The notes: generated by a model from the sequence alone, not told the origin. DNA of 64,000 nt from Petunia secreta (GCA_029990175.1 JARKIP010000006.1:1798001-1862000), one strand, 5' to 3'. Shown: positions 12,786-24,400, counted from the first letter of the stretch. Program-made: numbers and translations.

Positions 12786-13540
12786 TTGGGCTGTATGTCT
12801 CTTCATTATGCCCGGTTGTCAACCACACATTATGTCATTCTTTTCCTCGGACTGTCTACCTTTTGTCATGTCATTCCTTTCACCGGGCTATCTACCCTCC
12901 AGGATGTCTACCTTTTGCCATGCCAAACTTCTCATTGGACTGTCTACTCTCCGGGTTGTCTACCCTTTGTTATGCCAAACTTTCTCATCGGGCTGTCTAC
13001 CTTTTGTCATGCCAAACTTTCACATCGGGCTGCCTACCCTCTGTCATGCCAAACTTTCTCAACGGGATGTCTAGCCTCAAGGCTGTCTATCCTTTGTCAT
13101 GCCAAACTTTCACATCGACCTGACTACCCTCTGTCATGCCAAACTTTCTCAACGGGCTGTCTACCCTTTGTCATGCCAAACTCTCTCATCGGGCTGTCTA
13201 CCATTTGTCATGCCATTCCTTTCACCGGGCTGTTTACCCTCCAGGCTGTCTTTATTTTGTCATGTCAAATTTTCACATCAGGCTGTCTACCCTTTGTCAT
13301 GCCAAACTTTCTCAACGCGCTGTCTACCCTCAGGGCTGTCTACCTTTTGTCATGCCAAATTTTCACATCGGGTTGTCCACCCATAGGGCTGCTACCCTCT
13401 GTCTTGCCAAGCTTTCATCGGGTTGTCTACCCTCTGCCATGCAAAACTTTCTCAACGGGTTGTCTGCCCTTAAGGCTGTATACCCTTTGTCATGCCAAAT
13501 TTTCATCGGGCTGTCTACCCTTCAGGCTGTATACCCTCAA
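12786..13540 (-). repeat. Tandem array in the 3' UTR of element D
   Basis: About 750 bp of imperfect 37-bp units built on TCATGCCAAACTTTCTCATC followed by GGGCTGTCTACCYTTTG. Some units are extended by a 17-18 bp insert such as TACCCTCAAGGCTG. Because the unit lacks stops in several plus-strand frames, it produces long spurious open frames, including one of 297 codons. Tandem arrays between pol and the 3' LTR are a known habit of Tat/Ogre elements. Confidence 0.85.
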
Positions 13541-14160
13541 AAATAAAAGTAAAGCACAGCAAAGAAAAACTGAGCGCTTCTCGTCGGGAGATGTTCGCCT
13601 GTAGTATTGAACTGTGCACTCCTATGCATGCGTTCAAAGAAAGATTTGGGAGTTGTCCGGGGATGGTCTAGTTTTTGCATTCTTGGCTTGCTTCGCGCCT
13701 TCTTCTCTTGAATGTCGGGACCTCGACAGAGCTAATGGGGATATATAAAGAAAGAAAATAGTGCAAATATTTTGGAAAAACTTTTGTAAGAAGAAAAGTA
13801 TTCTATTCTATTGAATCATAAACTGCATTGTGTAAGATTGTGGTTGTTGTTCCTCGGGTTGTTCTAGGATTCTCCTTTGAATGAACCTCAAAATTCTGCC
13901 CCAGTTTCTTCAGTTTGAAATTTTTAGATCCTAATTTCCGCCCCAGTGTCGATTCTTAGTTGTCCTTTTGGAATTTTTTAGAGTTCCTCAAAACTTCTGC
14001 CCTAGTGTCTACTTCGTGGAAATAATAAATTTTTTGTATTTATGCGGCCAAACCTTGGATAGGTTGCCTACGTATCCTACATAGGGAATCAGGTCGTAAC
14101 GTAGTTCCAGATTACAGGATATGTTGCAGAATTGTAAAATCATTTACTAATACAAGCTCT
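13541..14160 (-). other. 3' untranslated region of element D between array and integrase
   Basis: Non-coding. It contains three copies of a TTCTGCCCCAGT-like motif (13893, 13940, 13998) and GGTTGCCTACGTATCC...GGAATCAGGTCGTA near 14056. Both motifs recur in element C (33580-33680 and 30308-30345), linking the two 3' UTRs. Confidence 0.6.
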
Positions 14161-14164
14161 TAGA

Positions 14165-15340
14165 CTAGTATCTTTTGATAGCATCTATATTGATTGGTTT
14201 CGGCCAAACTTCTCCGTCCATCTCTGCCAATATTAGTGCTCCTCTAGTCAGAACTCGGTGAACCATGTATGGCCCTTGCCAATTTGGTGCAAACTTGCAT
14301 CTTGCCTCTTCTTGATTAGGGAATATCTTCTTCAGCACTAACTGCGCAGGTTCGAAGGACCTTTCACAAGCTTTCTTGTTAAATGCCTTGGTCATTCTTT
14401 TATGATATAGTTGCCCATGACATATTGCATTCATTCTCTTGCCATCGATGAGCACCAACTGCTCCATCCTTTCTTTGATCCATTCAACGTCTTTCAAATA
14501 TGCTTCTTGAATGATTCTTAAATACGGTATTCTGACCTCTGCCGGTATTACTGCTTTAGTGCCATAGACTAACAAGTATGGTGTGGCTCCCGTTGATATT
14601 CTCGATATGTTGAAGTACCCTAACAATGCATAGGGTTAGTTCTCAAGCCATTGCTTTGAATTGTTTGTCATCTTGCAGTATTTACATGTTCTTGTTTGCT
14701 GCCTCGATTGCTCCATTCATCTGAGGCCTATATGCACTGGAATTACGGTGCTTGATCTTGAAATCTTCACAAGTGGCTTTCATCAAGTCACTATTGAAAT
14801 TAGACCCATTGTCAGTGATGATTGACTCGGGAATGCAGAATCTACAGATCATCTTGTTACGAACGAAGTTTGCTACCACTTTTTTTTTCATTGACTTGTA
14901 CGATGCAGCTTCCACCCATTTGGTGAAGTAATCAATGGCCACCAACATGAAATGGTGTCCATTCGAGGCAGCGGATTTGATAGGTCCTATGAAATCCATT
15001 CCCCAGGTGGCAAAGAGCCAAGGCGATCCTATAACACTCAACTTGCTGGGAGGTACTCGAATCATGTCTCCGTGGACTTGGCATTGATGACACCTTTTTG
15101 CATGCTTTATGCAATCGTACTCCATTGTCATCCATAGATATCCAACCCTTAAGATCTTCTTTAGCGAGCACAAAACTATTCATGTGCGGGCGGCATATTC
15201 CGGAATGTATTTCTTCTAAAAGTCTTACAGCTTCTTTGGCATCTACATATCTCAGTAGACCTAGATCAGGTGTTCTTTTGTATAAGACTTCGCCGTTTAA
15301 AAAGAAACCACTTGGCAATCTTCTCAACGTCCTCTTTTGA
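14165..15340 (-). pseudogene. Ty3/gypsy integrase of element D
   Basis: In order: an H2C2 zinc domain (HSGICRPH ... CIKHAKRCHQCQ), a catalytic core with WGMDFIGPI, ITDNGSNFNS and YRPQMNGAIEAANKN (the D, D and E of the DDE triad are all present), and a C-terminal part with STGATPYLLVYGTKAVIPAE and FAPNWQGPYMVHRVL. The enzyme would insert element cDNA into chromosomes. It is broken by a frameshift in the zinc domain (about 15150-15180) and by stops and a shift between core and C-terminal part (14627-14681). No chromodomain is seen, consistent with the Tat branch. Confidence 0.88.
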
Positions 15341-15405
15341 AGGTTTGTTGCATCTTTTGGCTAAGTGCCATCTTTGAAAATTCTCTTAATGTCATAGAAC
15401 CTAGG

Positions 15406-15890
15406 CTATCCATCCAATTCTTCCTCCACATAATAACAATATGCTGGTTGCTCTCTTACTGCCACAGGTATTGAATTAATGTTGTTCTTGTCAAGATGCT
15501 TGATCATGGAGGATATGGTGGCCAAAGCGTCTGCGAATTCATTTTGTAGCCTAGGTACATGCCGGAGCTCTATCTCGGTGAACCTTTGTTTCATCTCTTT
15601 TATGCATTCGCGGTACGACAATATTTTGAAATTCTTTGCCGTCCATTCTCCTCGGACTTGATGAATCAACAAATCCGAATCTCCTTTTGCCAACAGCTCT
15701 TGTATGTTCATGTCTACCGCCATTCTAAGACCCAGGATGCAAGCTTCATATTCCGCCATGTTGTTTGTGCAGGGGAACCTTAGTTTTGTCGTGATAGGAT
15801 AATGTTGACTAGTTTCAGAGACTAGTACCGCTCCAATGCCGACTCCTTTGAAGTTCATCGCTCCATCAAAGAATAATCTCCAACCGTCAT
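15406..15890 (-). pseudogene. Second (archaeal-like) RNase H domain of element D
   Basis: Minus-strand frame starting FFDGAMNFKGVGIGAVL, with NNMAEYEACILGLRMA, DSDLLIHQVRGEW and NEFADALATI. These correspond to the D-E-D-D type RNase H fold. A second RNase H lying between the RT-linked RNase H and integrase is characteristic of Tat/Ogre elements. The visible part runs into a different frame near 15890, so at least one frameshift separates it from the RT side. The open frame begins at a methionine at 15858, but the domain starts a few residues upstream at the first catalytic aspartate. Confidence 0.8.
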
Positions 15891-16519
15891 ATTCCTTTGT
15901 AATATCTTCCCCACGAACATGACTTCTTCGTCTGGGAAATAGGTGTGCAAAGGCTCATAACCATCATCTACAGGATTCTCGGCCATATGGTCTGCTAAGG
16001 CTTGAGCTTTCACCGCCTTTTGAGTGACAAAAGTGATATCGAACTCGCTGAGTAGCATTTTCCAGTTGGCCAACTTCCCGGTACACATCGGCTTTTGGAA
16101 GATTACTAGAGAGGACCCATTCTTGATATCAGCAAGGTTGCATATGATGTTAGGTATTGCTTCAACTTTTGCGCTACCCAAGTCAATGTACAGCAAGTAT
16201 GCTCCAGCAGTGTGTACTTGGCCTTGTAAGGAGTAAACTTCTTACTCAGATAGTATATGGCTTGCTACTTTCTTCCGGTTGAGTCATTTTGTCCCAATAT
16301 GCATCGTAATGCTGAATCTACCACTGATAAATACAAGATCAAAGGTCGCCCAGGTTCAGGTGGAACCAGCACGGGTGGGCAAGACAGATACTCCTTTATC
16401 CGGTCAAATGCTTTTTGGCAATCCTCCATCCACTCGATCGCTGCATCTTCCTTTAATAACTTGATAATTGGTTCAAAGATGACTGTGGATTGAGCTATGA
16501 ACCGACTAATGTAGTTGAG
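15891..16519 (-). pseudogene. RT-linked RNase H and tether region of element D
   Basis: Contains LVIFQKPMCTGKLANWKMLL, FDITFVTQKAVKAQALADHM and AENPVDDGYEPLHTYFPDEE, the usual sequence between RT and the second RNase H in Tat elements. The 16200-16519 part has several stops and frame changes, with fragments such as HIGTK and EVYSLQGQVHTAGA recognisable. It is clearly decayed. Confidence 0.72.
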
Positions 16520-17574
16520 TCACCCCAAGAAGCTCATAACCTCTTTCTTACTCTTTGGCGGTGGCAATTCTTTGATGGATTTGATCTTGGCTGGGTCTAA
16601 CTCAATGGCTCTTATGCTGACTATGAAACCCAAGAGCTTTCCTGCTGGAACACCGAAAGCACACTTTGCTGGATTCAACTTCAAATTGTATCTACGCAAG
16701 CGATTGAAAAACTTGTGCAAATTATCCAGATGTTCTAATCTTTTCTTTGATTTAATGATCACGTCATCCACATATACTTCAATTTCATTGTGCATCAAAT
16801 CATGAAACATAGTCGTCATTGCCCTCATGTAGGTAGCCCCAGCATTCTTCAAACCAAACGGCATCACTTTGTAGCAGTAAGTCCTCCAAGATGTAGTAAA
16901 AGATGTCTTCTCGGCATCCTCCTCATCCATAAGTACTTGATGCTAGCCTGCAAAAAAAATCTACGAAAGACTGTAGTTCATGCTTCGCACAATTGTCAAT
17001 TAAGATGTGTATATTTGGCAAAAGAAAATCATCTTTTGGACTGGCTCTATTAATATCTCTGTAGTCTACACAAACTCTGAGTTTCACGTCTTTATTTTGC
17101 ACTGGGACAATGTTGGCTAATAAGTCGGGTATTTGACTATTTTCAAAATCCCAACATTGAGCTGTTTGGTCACTTCCTCTCCAATCTTTACCAAAGTAGA
17201 TAACTTGAAAGTTCGGGCTTTTTGCTTGACTCGCGAAAATCTTGGATTGATAGGCAATTTGTGAGCCGCCGCATCCGTGCTTATACTAGTCATTTCATCA
17301 TATGACCATGCGAACACATCTTCATATTCTTTAAAGAACTCAATATTTTGCTTTCTGTCTTCGGTGAGATGCACACTGATCCTTGTTTCTTTTACTATTT
17401 TATCATCTCCCAGATTTACCACCTCATTCTGTTCTAGATTTGGTTTGGGATTATTTTCAAATCTTTCAATTTCCTCTTGTGTTGCTTCATCAAACTCATC
17501 ATAGTCAAAATCAGGTTCCTCAAGCTCTGTAGTTTCATTACACGTTGTAGTTGCAGACTCAATGGAATTATTAG
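16520..17574 (-). pseudogene. Reverse transcriptase of element D
   Basis: Order on the minus strand: an acidic leader (ELEEPDFDYDEFDE), NLGDDKIVKETRISVHL, YEDVFAWSYDEM, HKLPINPRFSRVKQKAR, then RVCVDYRDINRASPKDDF, KVMPFGLKNAGATYMRAM and EVYVDDVIIKSKKRLEHLDN with an intact YVDD catalytic motif, and LNPAKCAFGVPAGKLLGFIV. It copies element RNA to cDNA. A stop after VKYPTY (17117) and a frame change near 16930 break it. The right limit is set by the probable splice acceptor. Confidence 0.88.
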
Positions 17575-17765
17575 TTTAAATGCTAAAAAATAAAATATTG
17601 CGTAATTAAAAGATTACAACAGAATAAAAAAGAGGAAACAAAGTAATACTTTATTTATGAATCATTGCGAAACAAAGTTTGTAGGGAGACATATTAAAAG
17701 AGAAAAAAAAGGAAAAATGCATGTTCCGCGACTCGAGGTCAGGTTTTATTTTAGAAAGCATAAAT
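17575..17765 (-). other. Probable Ogre-type intron between protease and RT
   Basis: An AT-rich, frame-poor stretch on the minus strand ends TTTTATTTTTTAG about 24 bases before the coding leader of RT, a good acceptor with a pyrimidine run. It follows the segment ending ALNNWTSNLAQTYRGPS. Ogre elements are known to carry an intron in gag-pol before RT. The donor site is not clear, and the acceptor-proximal codons include TAA, so the limits are approximate. Confidence 0.4.
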
Positions 17766-17945
17766 AAGCTCTATCCCCAGCTCTACGAAGGTCCGCGATA
17801 AGTTTGGGCTAGGTTGCTCGTCCAATTGTTCAGTGCAGCTCCTGATTCAACTTTTGCAAGGCCAGGAGGTTTAACATGCTCTTCTAAGACGACACGACAG
17901 TCTTCATCAGATAGGAGCAGCTTTTGCACGCCTGCCAGTAAATCT
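17766..17945 (-). pseudogene. Polyprotein segment upstream of the probable intron (element D)
   Basis: The minus-strand frame reads LLAGVQKLLLSDEDCRVVLE, then KPPGLAKVESGAALNNWTS. A glycine-rich phrase ending LNNWT is, to my recollection, typical of Tat/Ogre polyproteins just before the intron. It is cut at its upstream side by element C, so it would have been contiguous with the sequence at 40244. Confidence 0.45.
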
Positions 17946-18041
17946 TATATATTAATAAATAAATGTTTCTACAAAGTTTACATTAATATTGTAAAGGATT
18001 TTAGGGAGGATGAGAGTTAAAAGATAAAACTCGGGAATTTG
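17946..18041 (-). repeat. 3' LTR of element C, left fragment
   Basis: ATATTAATAAATAAATGTTTCTACAAAGTTTAC... matches 36906-37000 in the right LTR of C. Homology stops abruptly at about 17946, so the 850 or so bases that should precede it are deleted. The fragment ends in ATTTG, the target site of element B. Confidence 0.8.
18037..18041. repeat. Target-site duplication of element B, left copy (ATTTG)
   Basis: ATTTG precedes the LTR start TGACACGACC and is repeated at 26715-26719 directly after the other LTR end. In the sister LTR of C the site occurs once, within GGAATTTGACAAACTC near 36993. Confidence 0.9.
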
Positions 18042-20370
18042 TGACACGACCCGGAATCCGGTTAGGCCGTGCGGGCACCCGACATCCTCCCCTAGACCCG
18101 TCGGGCGAGCCCTTACCATTTAAATTAGGAAAATAAATATAATAGTTCATAAATAAGGACAAGACTTAAAAAAAAAAATACAGACATACTGATAGCTCTA
18201 AGCTGTACAAAAGAAATTACAGCTGACTAGCCAACATACTACGTTTAGGGCTATCTAGACTAGACATCTAAGAGTACAAAAGAAGACAGATACCTCCTAA
18301 AGGGAGCAAAAGGCAACTGAAATAGTAAACAATAAATTGGTGGCCATCCGGAATAAAAGCTCGCTCACCCTGACAGCTGAAGTCGTTTTCGCTCCTTCAC
18401 AACGTGGCGAACTCAATCCTGGAGCGAACCTGCCGAAATGAAATAGATAGAGAAGAAAGAAACAACAAACAAGGGTGAGTCAAAAGGACTCAATAAGTGG
18501 GGAAGACTAGCCACCTCAAAGAATAGAATAGCTAGCCAGGGAGAAGAAACAAATAAACCAAATTCCTCTTATTTAAATTATAAAAAGGCAGAGCCAGATA
18601 ATAATCGGAAACACGTATGAAACCATACACTCAACCAGGAATACGAGCTAGAAACATATCAACAAATAAGCAATGCACGTATAAGCAGAACAGTAGTTAT
18701 GTACCACAAGTTTACACAATGGTATGAAATGAAATGAAGTGAGATCAAATGAAATGAAATGAAATATGATGCAAAGGGTCACATGTGCCAAATGAATGGA
18801 GTGGAATCCTCCTGCTCCGAGGGCGGAATCCTCTCACCCTCAATATGATGCAATGGAGCAGAATCCTCCTGCTCCGAGGGCGGAATCCTCCTACCCTCAA
18901 TATGATGCAATGGAGCGGAATCCTCCTGCTCCGAGGGCGGAATCCTCCTACCCTCAATATGATGCAATGATAACCATTCACCTGTGCGGGACTCTCATCG
19001 ACTGCCAGGAAGTATATGTCAACTCACAGCCAGAGTACAATGCTCAGATCCTCAATGCAATACTAACAACAGAACATAACATACAATATACAATGTAAAT
19101 CCAAAGCTAAGGCGTAATGAGTACGCCTATCGGCAGCTGCACACGTAAGGAACACGTGGTAGAAAATCCACGAGGGCAGGTGCCTCCAAAGAAATTGATA
19201 AAAAAACTTACCTTGTTACAAAGTTAGTACATCCACTCAATAACCGCTTTGTCCTTTGGATTCATTGACAAACGATCCCGCTGTGTTCAATAAGTAGAAC
19301 AATATATCACATAAGGCTAAAGGCTTCATTCCTTACATTTTAGAACACTCCAGGTAAGAACCTGATACCCTATTCGCACACGCAATACGTAGGCCAGGCC
19401 TATGTACAAAGTTTAAGGTCACATAACCAAACCCTAAATAAATTATATTTATATGTTTCCCATAACTCACTGAGTACGAATATATAATCAATTCCATTAT
19501 CGGGGTCCAACTGACCCTTTATTTTATCAGTTGAACTTATTAAAATGATGTTTAATATCGCAATTTTTACTGTCAAAATATATTTAAAAATACGTAATAA
19601 ACTTAAATAATATATTAAGATCATTACCTGAATGTTTCAATGTAAAAATTCTATCTTTCTCCGGCTCTTTTCTTATTTTCTGGCATTTTTCCTTCTCAGT
19701 ATTCTCTTTCGTTTTCTATTTTTCGCTTCTCCTTTCTTTCTGTTTTCTCGTTCTTGATATGTTCATTTCTTAGCTTTTATAAGCTAAGTACGAAAGTACT
19801 CAGCCACCGGCATATTCCCTTGTCTTTTCCCTTTTTTTTTGTCTTTTTGTTTTTCTTTTATTTTCTTTTACTTTCATATTTTCTTTTCTTAATCGAAAAT
19901 TGAAATGGTACCTTTATGATACTCAAAATAATTCTAACTTTTGCATACAAGTTATACAACATATATGTAATACACTTGCTAAGGCGGATCTCAAATCAAA
20001 TTTCCGAAACTCAATATGCAAATTAATTGGAAAAATGTCAAATTATTTAACTTTCGGCATTTTAGCGGAAACTAGCTGAACAACCTCAAAATTCACTTTC
20101 GAGAGTTCAGAAAAGTCACAAATAATGATCCGAACCTAACGGCGCTTTCGGATTTTAAATCGGAGCTAATTCGCCAAACCCGAGCTCGAAAATCTCTTTT
20201 TAATATTTATCGACAATAAAAACTGAAACCTTCTTCCGATGCCTACTAAACGAGATCTGATTTAGCTCAAATTTTACAGACAGGTCCTAATGGACATTAT
20301 GAATATTTTAAAATTATCGGCACGCTGATCGGAATCCTAACTTCTGAAATGACTAACCGAGGTCGTTTCA
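18042..20370 (-). repeat. 3' LTR of element B
   Basis: 2329 bp, TGACACGACCCGG...GAGGTCGTTTCA on the plus strand. It matches 24401-26714. A simple (ATGAA)n-like run lies at 18724-18768 and a 57-bp minisatellite follows. Pyrimidine-rich stretches (19650-19870) and an AT-rich middle are seen, but no coding sequence. Confidence 0.9.
18798..18968. repeat. 57-bp minisatellite, three units, in the left LTR of B
   Basis: Three consecutive 57-bp units starting GGAGYGGAATCCTCCTGCTC and ending CCTCAATATGATGCAAT. Each unit has internal inverted and repeated GGAATCCTCC blocks. The other LTR has a rearranged version (25132-25363). Confidence 0.9.
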
Positions 20371-20383
20371 TTCTCCTCCACTT
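20371..20383 (-). other. Polypurine tract of element B
   Basis: The minus strand reads AAGTGGAGGAGAA immediately before the LTR start TGAAACGACC. It is correctly placed for plus-strand priming, and element A has AAGTGGATGAGAA in the same position. Confidence 0.75.
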
Positions 20384-20388
20384 AAACT

Positions 20389-20408
20389 CTCGTTCGTCCT
20401 CGAACGAG
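20389..20408. other. Perfect hairpin beside the polypurine tract of B
   Basis: CTCGTTCG TCCT CGAACGAG, an 8-bp perfect stem with a 4-base loop. Element A has the same structure with one mismatch at 6461-6480. Confidence 0.7.
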
Positions 20409-20789
20409 CCTAAGTGTAAAGCAAGATTCACGCTGATAACAAAAGAACTTGCATGACCTTTATAAACTATCCAACAGAATTTTTCTCATGATTACAGAAT
20501 CAAAATTATAACACGTGCACCGGACTCTTTGAATAAAACATATCTTGATAATATGATAACACCATTGCCCAGCTTATTTTGACTAAACTGACCCTTCGTC
20601 GATTACGAGAGGAGAGTTTTACTTTTTCGAAACAAAGATATACAAAACTCTGGATGGATTAACATGATTCAGCCGCTAATCACCTCTTCGATATACCTTT
20701 TGATGTATAACAGGTCGATGGAACTAAGAATTAGCTCACACTTGATGCAATAGGGGGAGCTTTTGAAGTACCTTGTCACTACACACTAT

Positions 20790-21725
20790 AGAAGATTTGA
20801 TGCAAGCTATATTATTTTTTTACGAATGTACTATGCAACACCTCAGTTGATATTAGGGTTGTTCCGCAAGCTCCTTGTGGGAATGTAGTTACTCATGTCC
20901 TAATGTATGTCAAAGGTTCATCTGAACAGGGTCTATCATATAAGGATAAGGATCATGCAAATGCTACTGGATAGTATGATGCAGACGAGGAATGATCTTC
21001 AGACTGAAGATCTACTTTAGGGTATTGTCTTTGAATTAGAAATATTATGACTTGAAAAAGTGAAAATAAAAGAGACATGTAGTTGGATAATGAGCTGAGG
21101 CAGAATACCAGCAACAAAGTTGATTACATGTGCATTTATAATGCTAAAGTAACTTCTCAAAGAGTTGAGGTGTGAAGGAGATATGTTAATGATGGATGGA
21201 CGATAAACTGCACTCGACCTTTAACTCTAAATTTTTATGAAGTATAACAACGTCAGTATGAGGATCCAGTTCTAGTTGAATACAGACAGATAGCTAGAAG
21301 GAAACCGGAGTCACTATATAGGGTTACTACTGATGGTGTTCTCATGTATAAAGTTAGACTTTGTGTTCCTGATGTTGCAGATTTACGAGGACAGATTATG
21401 ATAGAGGCACATTATCCCAAATACACTGTTCTTCCAGGTTCGACTAAGATGTACCATGATCTTAAGCATATTTCTTGGTGGGACGGAATGAAGTGTGACA
21501 TAGCAGAATTTGTGGCTCAGTGTTCTAATTGCCAACAAGTTAAAATCGCGTCATTTTTCCAGACTTTATGCTTTCAGCAGATAGGTACGTATATATGATC
21601 AGGTTGCTAGCTTATCTCGAGCGTTAATAGATTATTAGTGTGTTTAGCAATGATCGACACTCATTGTAGGTTTCTATCGTAGCCCTAAGTTAGGTCGTGA
21701 CAAAAGTGGTATTAACGCCTTAGAG
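20790..21725 (+). pseudogene. Inverted gypsy RNase H-integrase fragment inside element B
   Basis: On the plus strand, opposite to B's gag: QRQYEDPVLVEYRQ (RNase H-integrase linker) at about 21246, then LCVPDVADLRGQIMIEAHYP, TKMYHDLKHISWWDGMKCDI and FVAQCSNCQQVK, an almost complete H2C2 zinc domain (21344-21540). Upstream there are many stops. Downstream, TTAGGTCGTGACA plus AAAGTGGTATTAACGCCTTAG (21690-21725) looks like an LTR end followed by a decayed initiator-Met PBS. Element A lacks this block between the homologous flanks (about 7190-7213), so it was probably captured or inserted in B. Confidence 0.65.
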
Positions 21726-22668
21726 ATTTAGTATTACCATTTAGTATTTGGAGGAAGACTCCTCCAGTTAAAGCACAAACTCAGGCAGCTATTTGAATAG
21801 GAATACCCATCCCTGCACAGTCTGCTGGACTAAAAAGATTTAGCTAAAAGCTGAACGTAGGCAGACCTAAGCTACCAACTACCCTTTCGAGTTGCCAAAC
21901 AACTACAACTGTCGAGTCACAACTCCATACATTTTCTATAAGCACCACCGCCTGACGGATCAAATCAAAGGTCAAATGACGCCTCTCATTACCCTTAGTA
22001 GCCTTGAGAAACAACAATGTGCTTACTTGGCTACCTTGGCACGCACTCTAGCTCAGCACTGGGAACATCACAAGCGGCTACTATCCGCCCAAACTCACTA
22101 TTTTCTGGATGAGTAAGAAATGGTAATAGACCAAGGATAGAAATAATTAAAACTTCAGGAAGCTCATCTTCTTATTGCTTGGCTACCAAAGCTAGACTAC
22201 TTACGAGTCAAAGTAGCCCAAGAATCGCAATTGAAGAAACAAATATTAAATAAGCTCTTATGGAGCAACATCTATGCCAATTTAACCTCCCAATAAGAAG
22301 GAAACTCTGACAATTTACCAGAAACCCTTTTTATAACCCAGATAAGCTCATGGGATAACATGAATTTACTAGTGTTTTGAACTAAGAGGAGATACGTAGA
22401 TTGAATATTACTTACTAACCACTTTACACCGGGAGAAACCATGACACTCCCTTATGGTGATGAACTAGAATCCCATAATCCAACCAACACGGAATTTCCG
22501 AGAACAGAGGTAAACTAATTTGATATAATAATAGCGACACTCACCGTCAAATTTCTCATATTTAGACCAGATAAATTAGTAGGGTCTCACCAGTGCCAGG
22601 AACAAATCATACCAGAAGCTCGCCCCTAGACCGCAGCCGATTCTTAATAAAGACAATATCTAAGGAAA
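21726..22668 (-). other. Internal non-coding part of element B
   Basis: No recognisable product. It is collinear with element A 7200-8690: GGAGGAAGACTCCTCCAGTTA (21751), GAGTTGCCAAACAACTACAACT (21890), the TACTAGTGTTTTGAACTAAG-type block (22367), and the approach to gag. It represents the region where pol would lie and is degenerate or deleted. Confidence 0.45.
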
Positions 22669-24386
22669 CTATCGAAACATGATAAGACACACCATTTCCA
22701 GATCGATCGGAAAAATTAAATCTGACTCACATATAAGGGAAGAAGACATACATGGGTCTACTATATCGGATACCTCAGCATCCTGCCAGACTGGCAGTTC
22801 ATAGAACTGCCTCTGCAGCTGAGCTGAGCCACTACCCTGATAATCACCTTCTGAAGAACCACTGCCACTACGCTCTCGACCTCTACTGGATGGTGGCATA
22901 TCTCTGGCTGATTGTGATCTAAATAAAATCCCCTGCGACTGCGTAGATGCCTTATGACGCGAGAAAAGACGACTGCCTACTTGTCGGAGTAAGGGAAAAC
23001 TCCTCAAAGAATAGCCAGACTCACGACAATGATACCACCTTTTCACTAAAAAATGGAAGCTGGAAAGATTGTTGCTAGCTGTAAAGAAAAGACTGAATCT
23101 GATCTTGACGAGCTACTGGCACACTCTAAGAATCACGTGATACAATCAGAGATAACCTGGAAGGTGACCTCCAAAAATAATCAGAACTCTTACCTTCAAA
23201 TGAGGTACCATGGTTACCCACTAGGGCCACGAGATCTCTTGCTCTCCTGCTTTAACTCTTCCCCCTCTAACTTATGGTATACCTAATACCTTTAAGAAAT
23301 ATCAACAACGACATCAAATGAAGTCCCAACCTCAATTTTTTAAGCCATTTGGGATTTCAAGGAAGGAGAAAGGTCATCAATAAATCTTTGAATCTCTCGA
23401 AAGGCTCATGGACTAGTTCTAATGCATATGCAGCCATTCTATAATTCAATCTCATATTCTGAAACATCAACAGGCTAACCGACAGGCTACCCTGTCCAAT
23501 CTACTAAAACTGGCAACACTTTTCATCTCGCTCGCTGCTCGAAGGGAACTTTTCCATGAATCTAGAAGAAAAATCGAACCAAGTTAGCTAATAAGAGAGC
23601 GATCCACCAATTCAAGGCTGGACCCCTGAAACTGAAAAATGGAATAATCAACACCATTCTGCTCGATATAATTAAGAGCCTGAAGGATACCGCTGACATC
23701 ATTTTATTTTAAAAAGAATCACGAGGTTTATCTGATGCATTTCTTTTAGAATATCGCAAGGTTCAACCGCGTAAACTAATGCAACCTCTTTGGGAACTCA
23801 GACCGAACTGTTACCTCAGCTGGCTAACCAGCCGGCATAATTGGTGGCGCAACATATGCTGCCTCTGGAACATAATTTACTGGGGCAGCATCAGGGACTG
23901 GAACAGGGGCTCGGTGAGATCGAACGTTTCCATCTGCGGCAACCTGATAGGCTGCCTAGCGAATAATAGGTTCTTGCGGTATCTGTGTCGCCAAGATCAA
24001 CTTAAAAGCATCGTAGAGAGCCGAGGGAACCACAAGGCCCTGCTCCCTTGCCCATCGTGAGCTCGAACAGCTGGGACCTCCGTAACTAGATCGACAACAC
24101 GAGAAAAAAAACTCTCGGGGCTTCGTCAGTGCTAGCCCCAGGTTAGACTACTTTGTCTTGAACTCCTACCGTTTGCTGATTTGTCGCACAAGGGTTTATG
24201 ATTACCAAGAAGGAATTAACGAATTAACTAAAACTTTTGAATCCTAGACCGACGCACGATCAGAAATGAAGGAAGTGAAACTTCCTAAATGCGATCATAG
24301 CCTCTCGTAGATAAGTACGGACGTCTACGTACCCATCAGCGAGACTCTACTAGACACTGTCTTACTCTGGATAGACTCTAAACCAG
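22669..24386 (-). pseudogene. Decayed gag of element B
   Basis: Scattered over three minus-strand frames: near the right end alanine/proline-rich sequence, then LNYIEQNGVDYSIFQFQG and RSLI, then MAAYALELVHEPFERFKDLL-like text, and a ruined zinc knuckle at about 22985-23040 (YHCRESGYSLRSFPLLRQ, with expected cysteine and histidine positions replaced), followed by a serine/glutamine-rich tail (DMPPSSRGRERSGSGSSEG). The order matches gag of chromovirus-like gypsy elements. Many stops and frameshifts exclude function. Confidence 0.6.
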
Positions 24387-24398
24387 GCTCTGATACCA
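24387..24398 (-). other. Primer binding site of element B (initiator Met tRNA type)
   Basis: The minus strand reads TGGTATCAGAGC, two bases from the LTR edge. It is a perfect match to the classic initiator-Met primer site of plant retrotransposons and fixes the orientation of B. Confidence 0.88.
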
Positions 24399-24400
24399 AC

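Noticed and set aside
12711..13604. Open frames up to 297 codons on the plus strand, rich in CHAKLS-type repeats
   Set aside because: They are translations of the 37-bp tandem array; several frames are open at once and no domain is present.
18745..19098. Open frames on both strands across the 57-bp minisatellite
   Set aside because: 57 is divisible by three, so frames stay open through the repeat; no support for a product.
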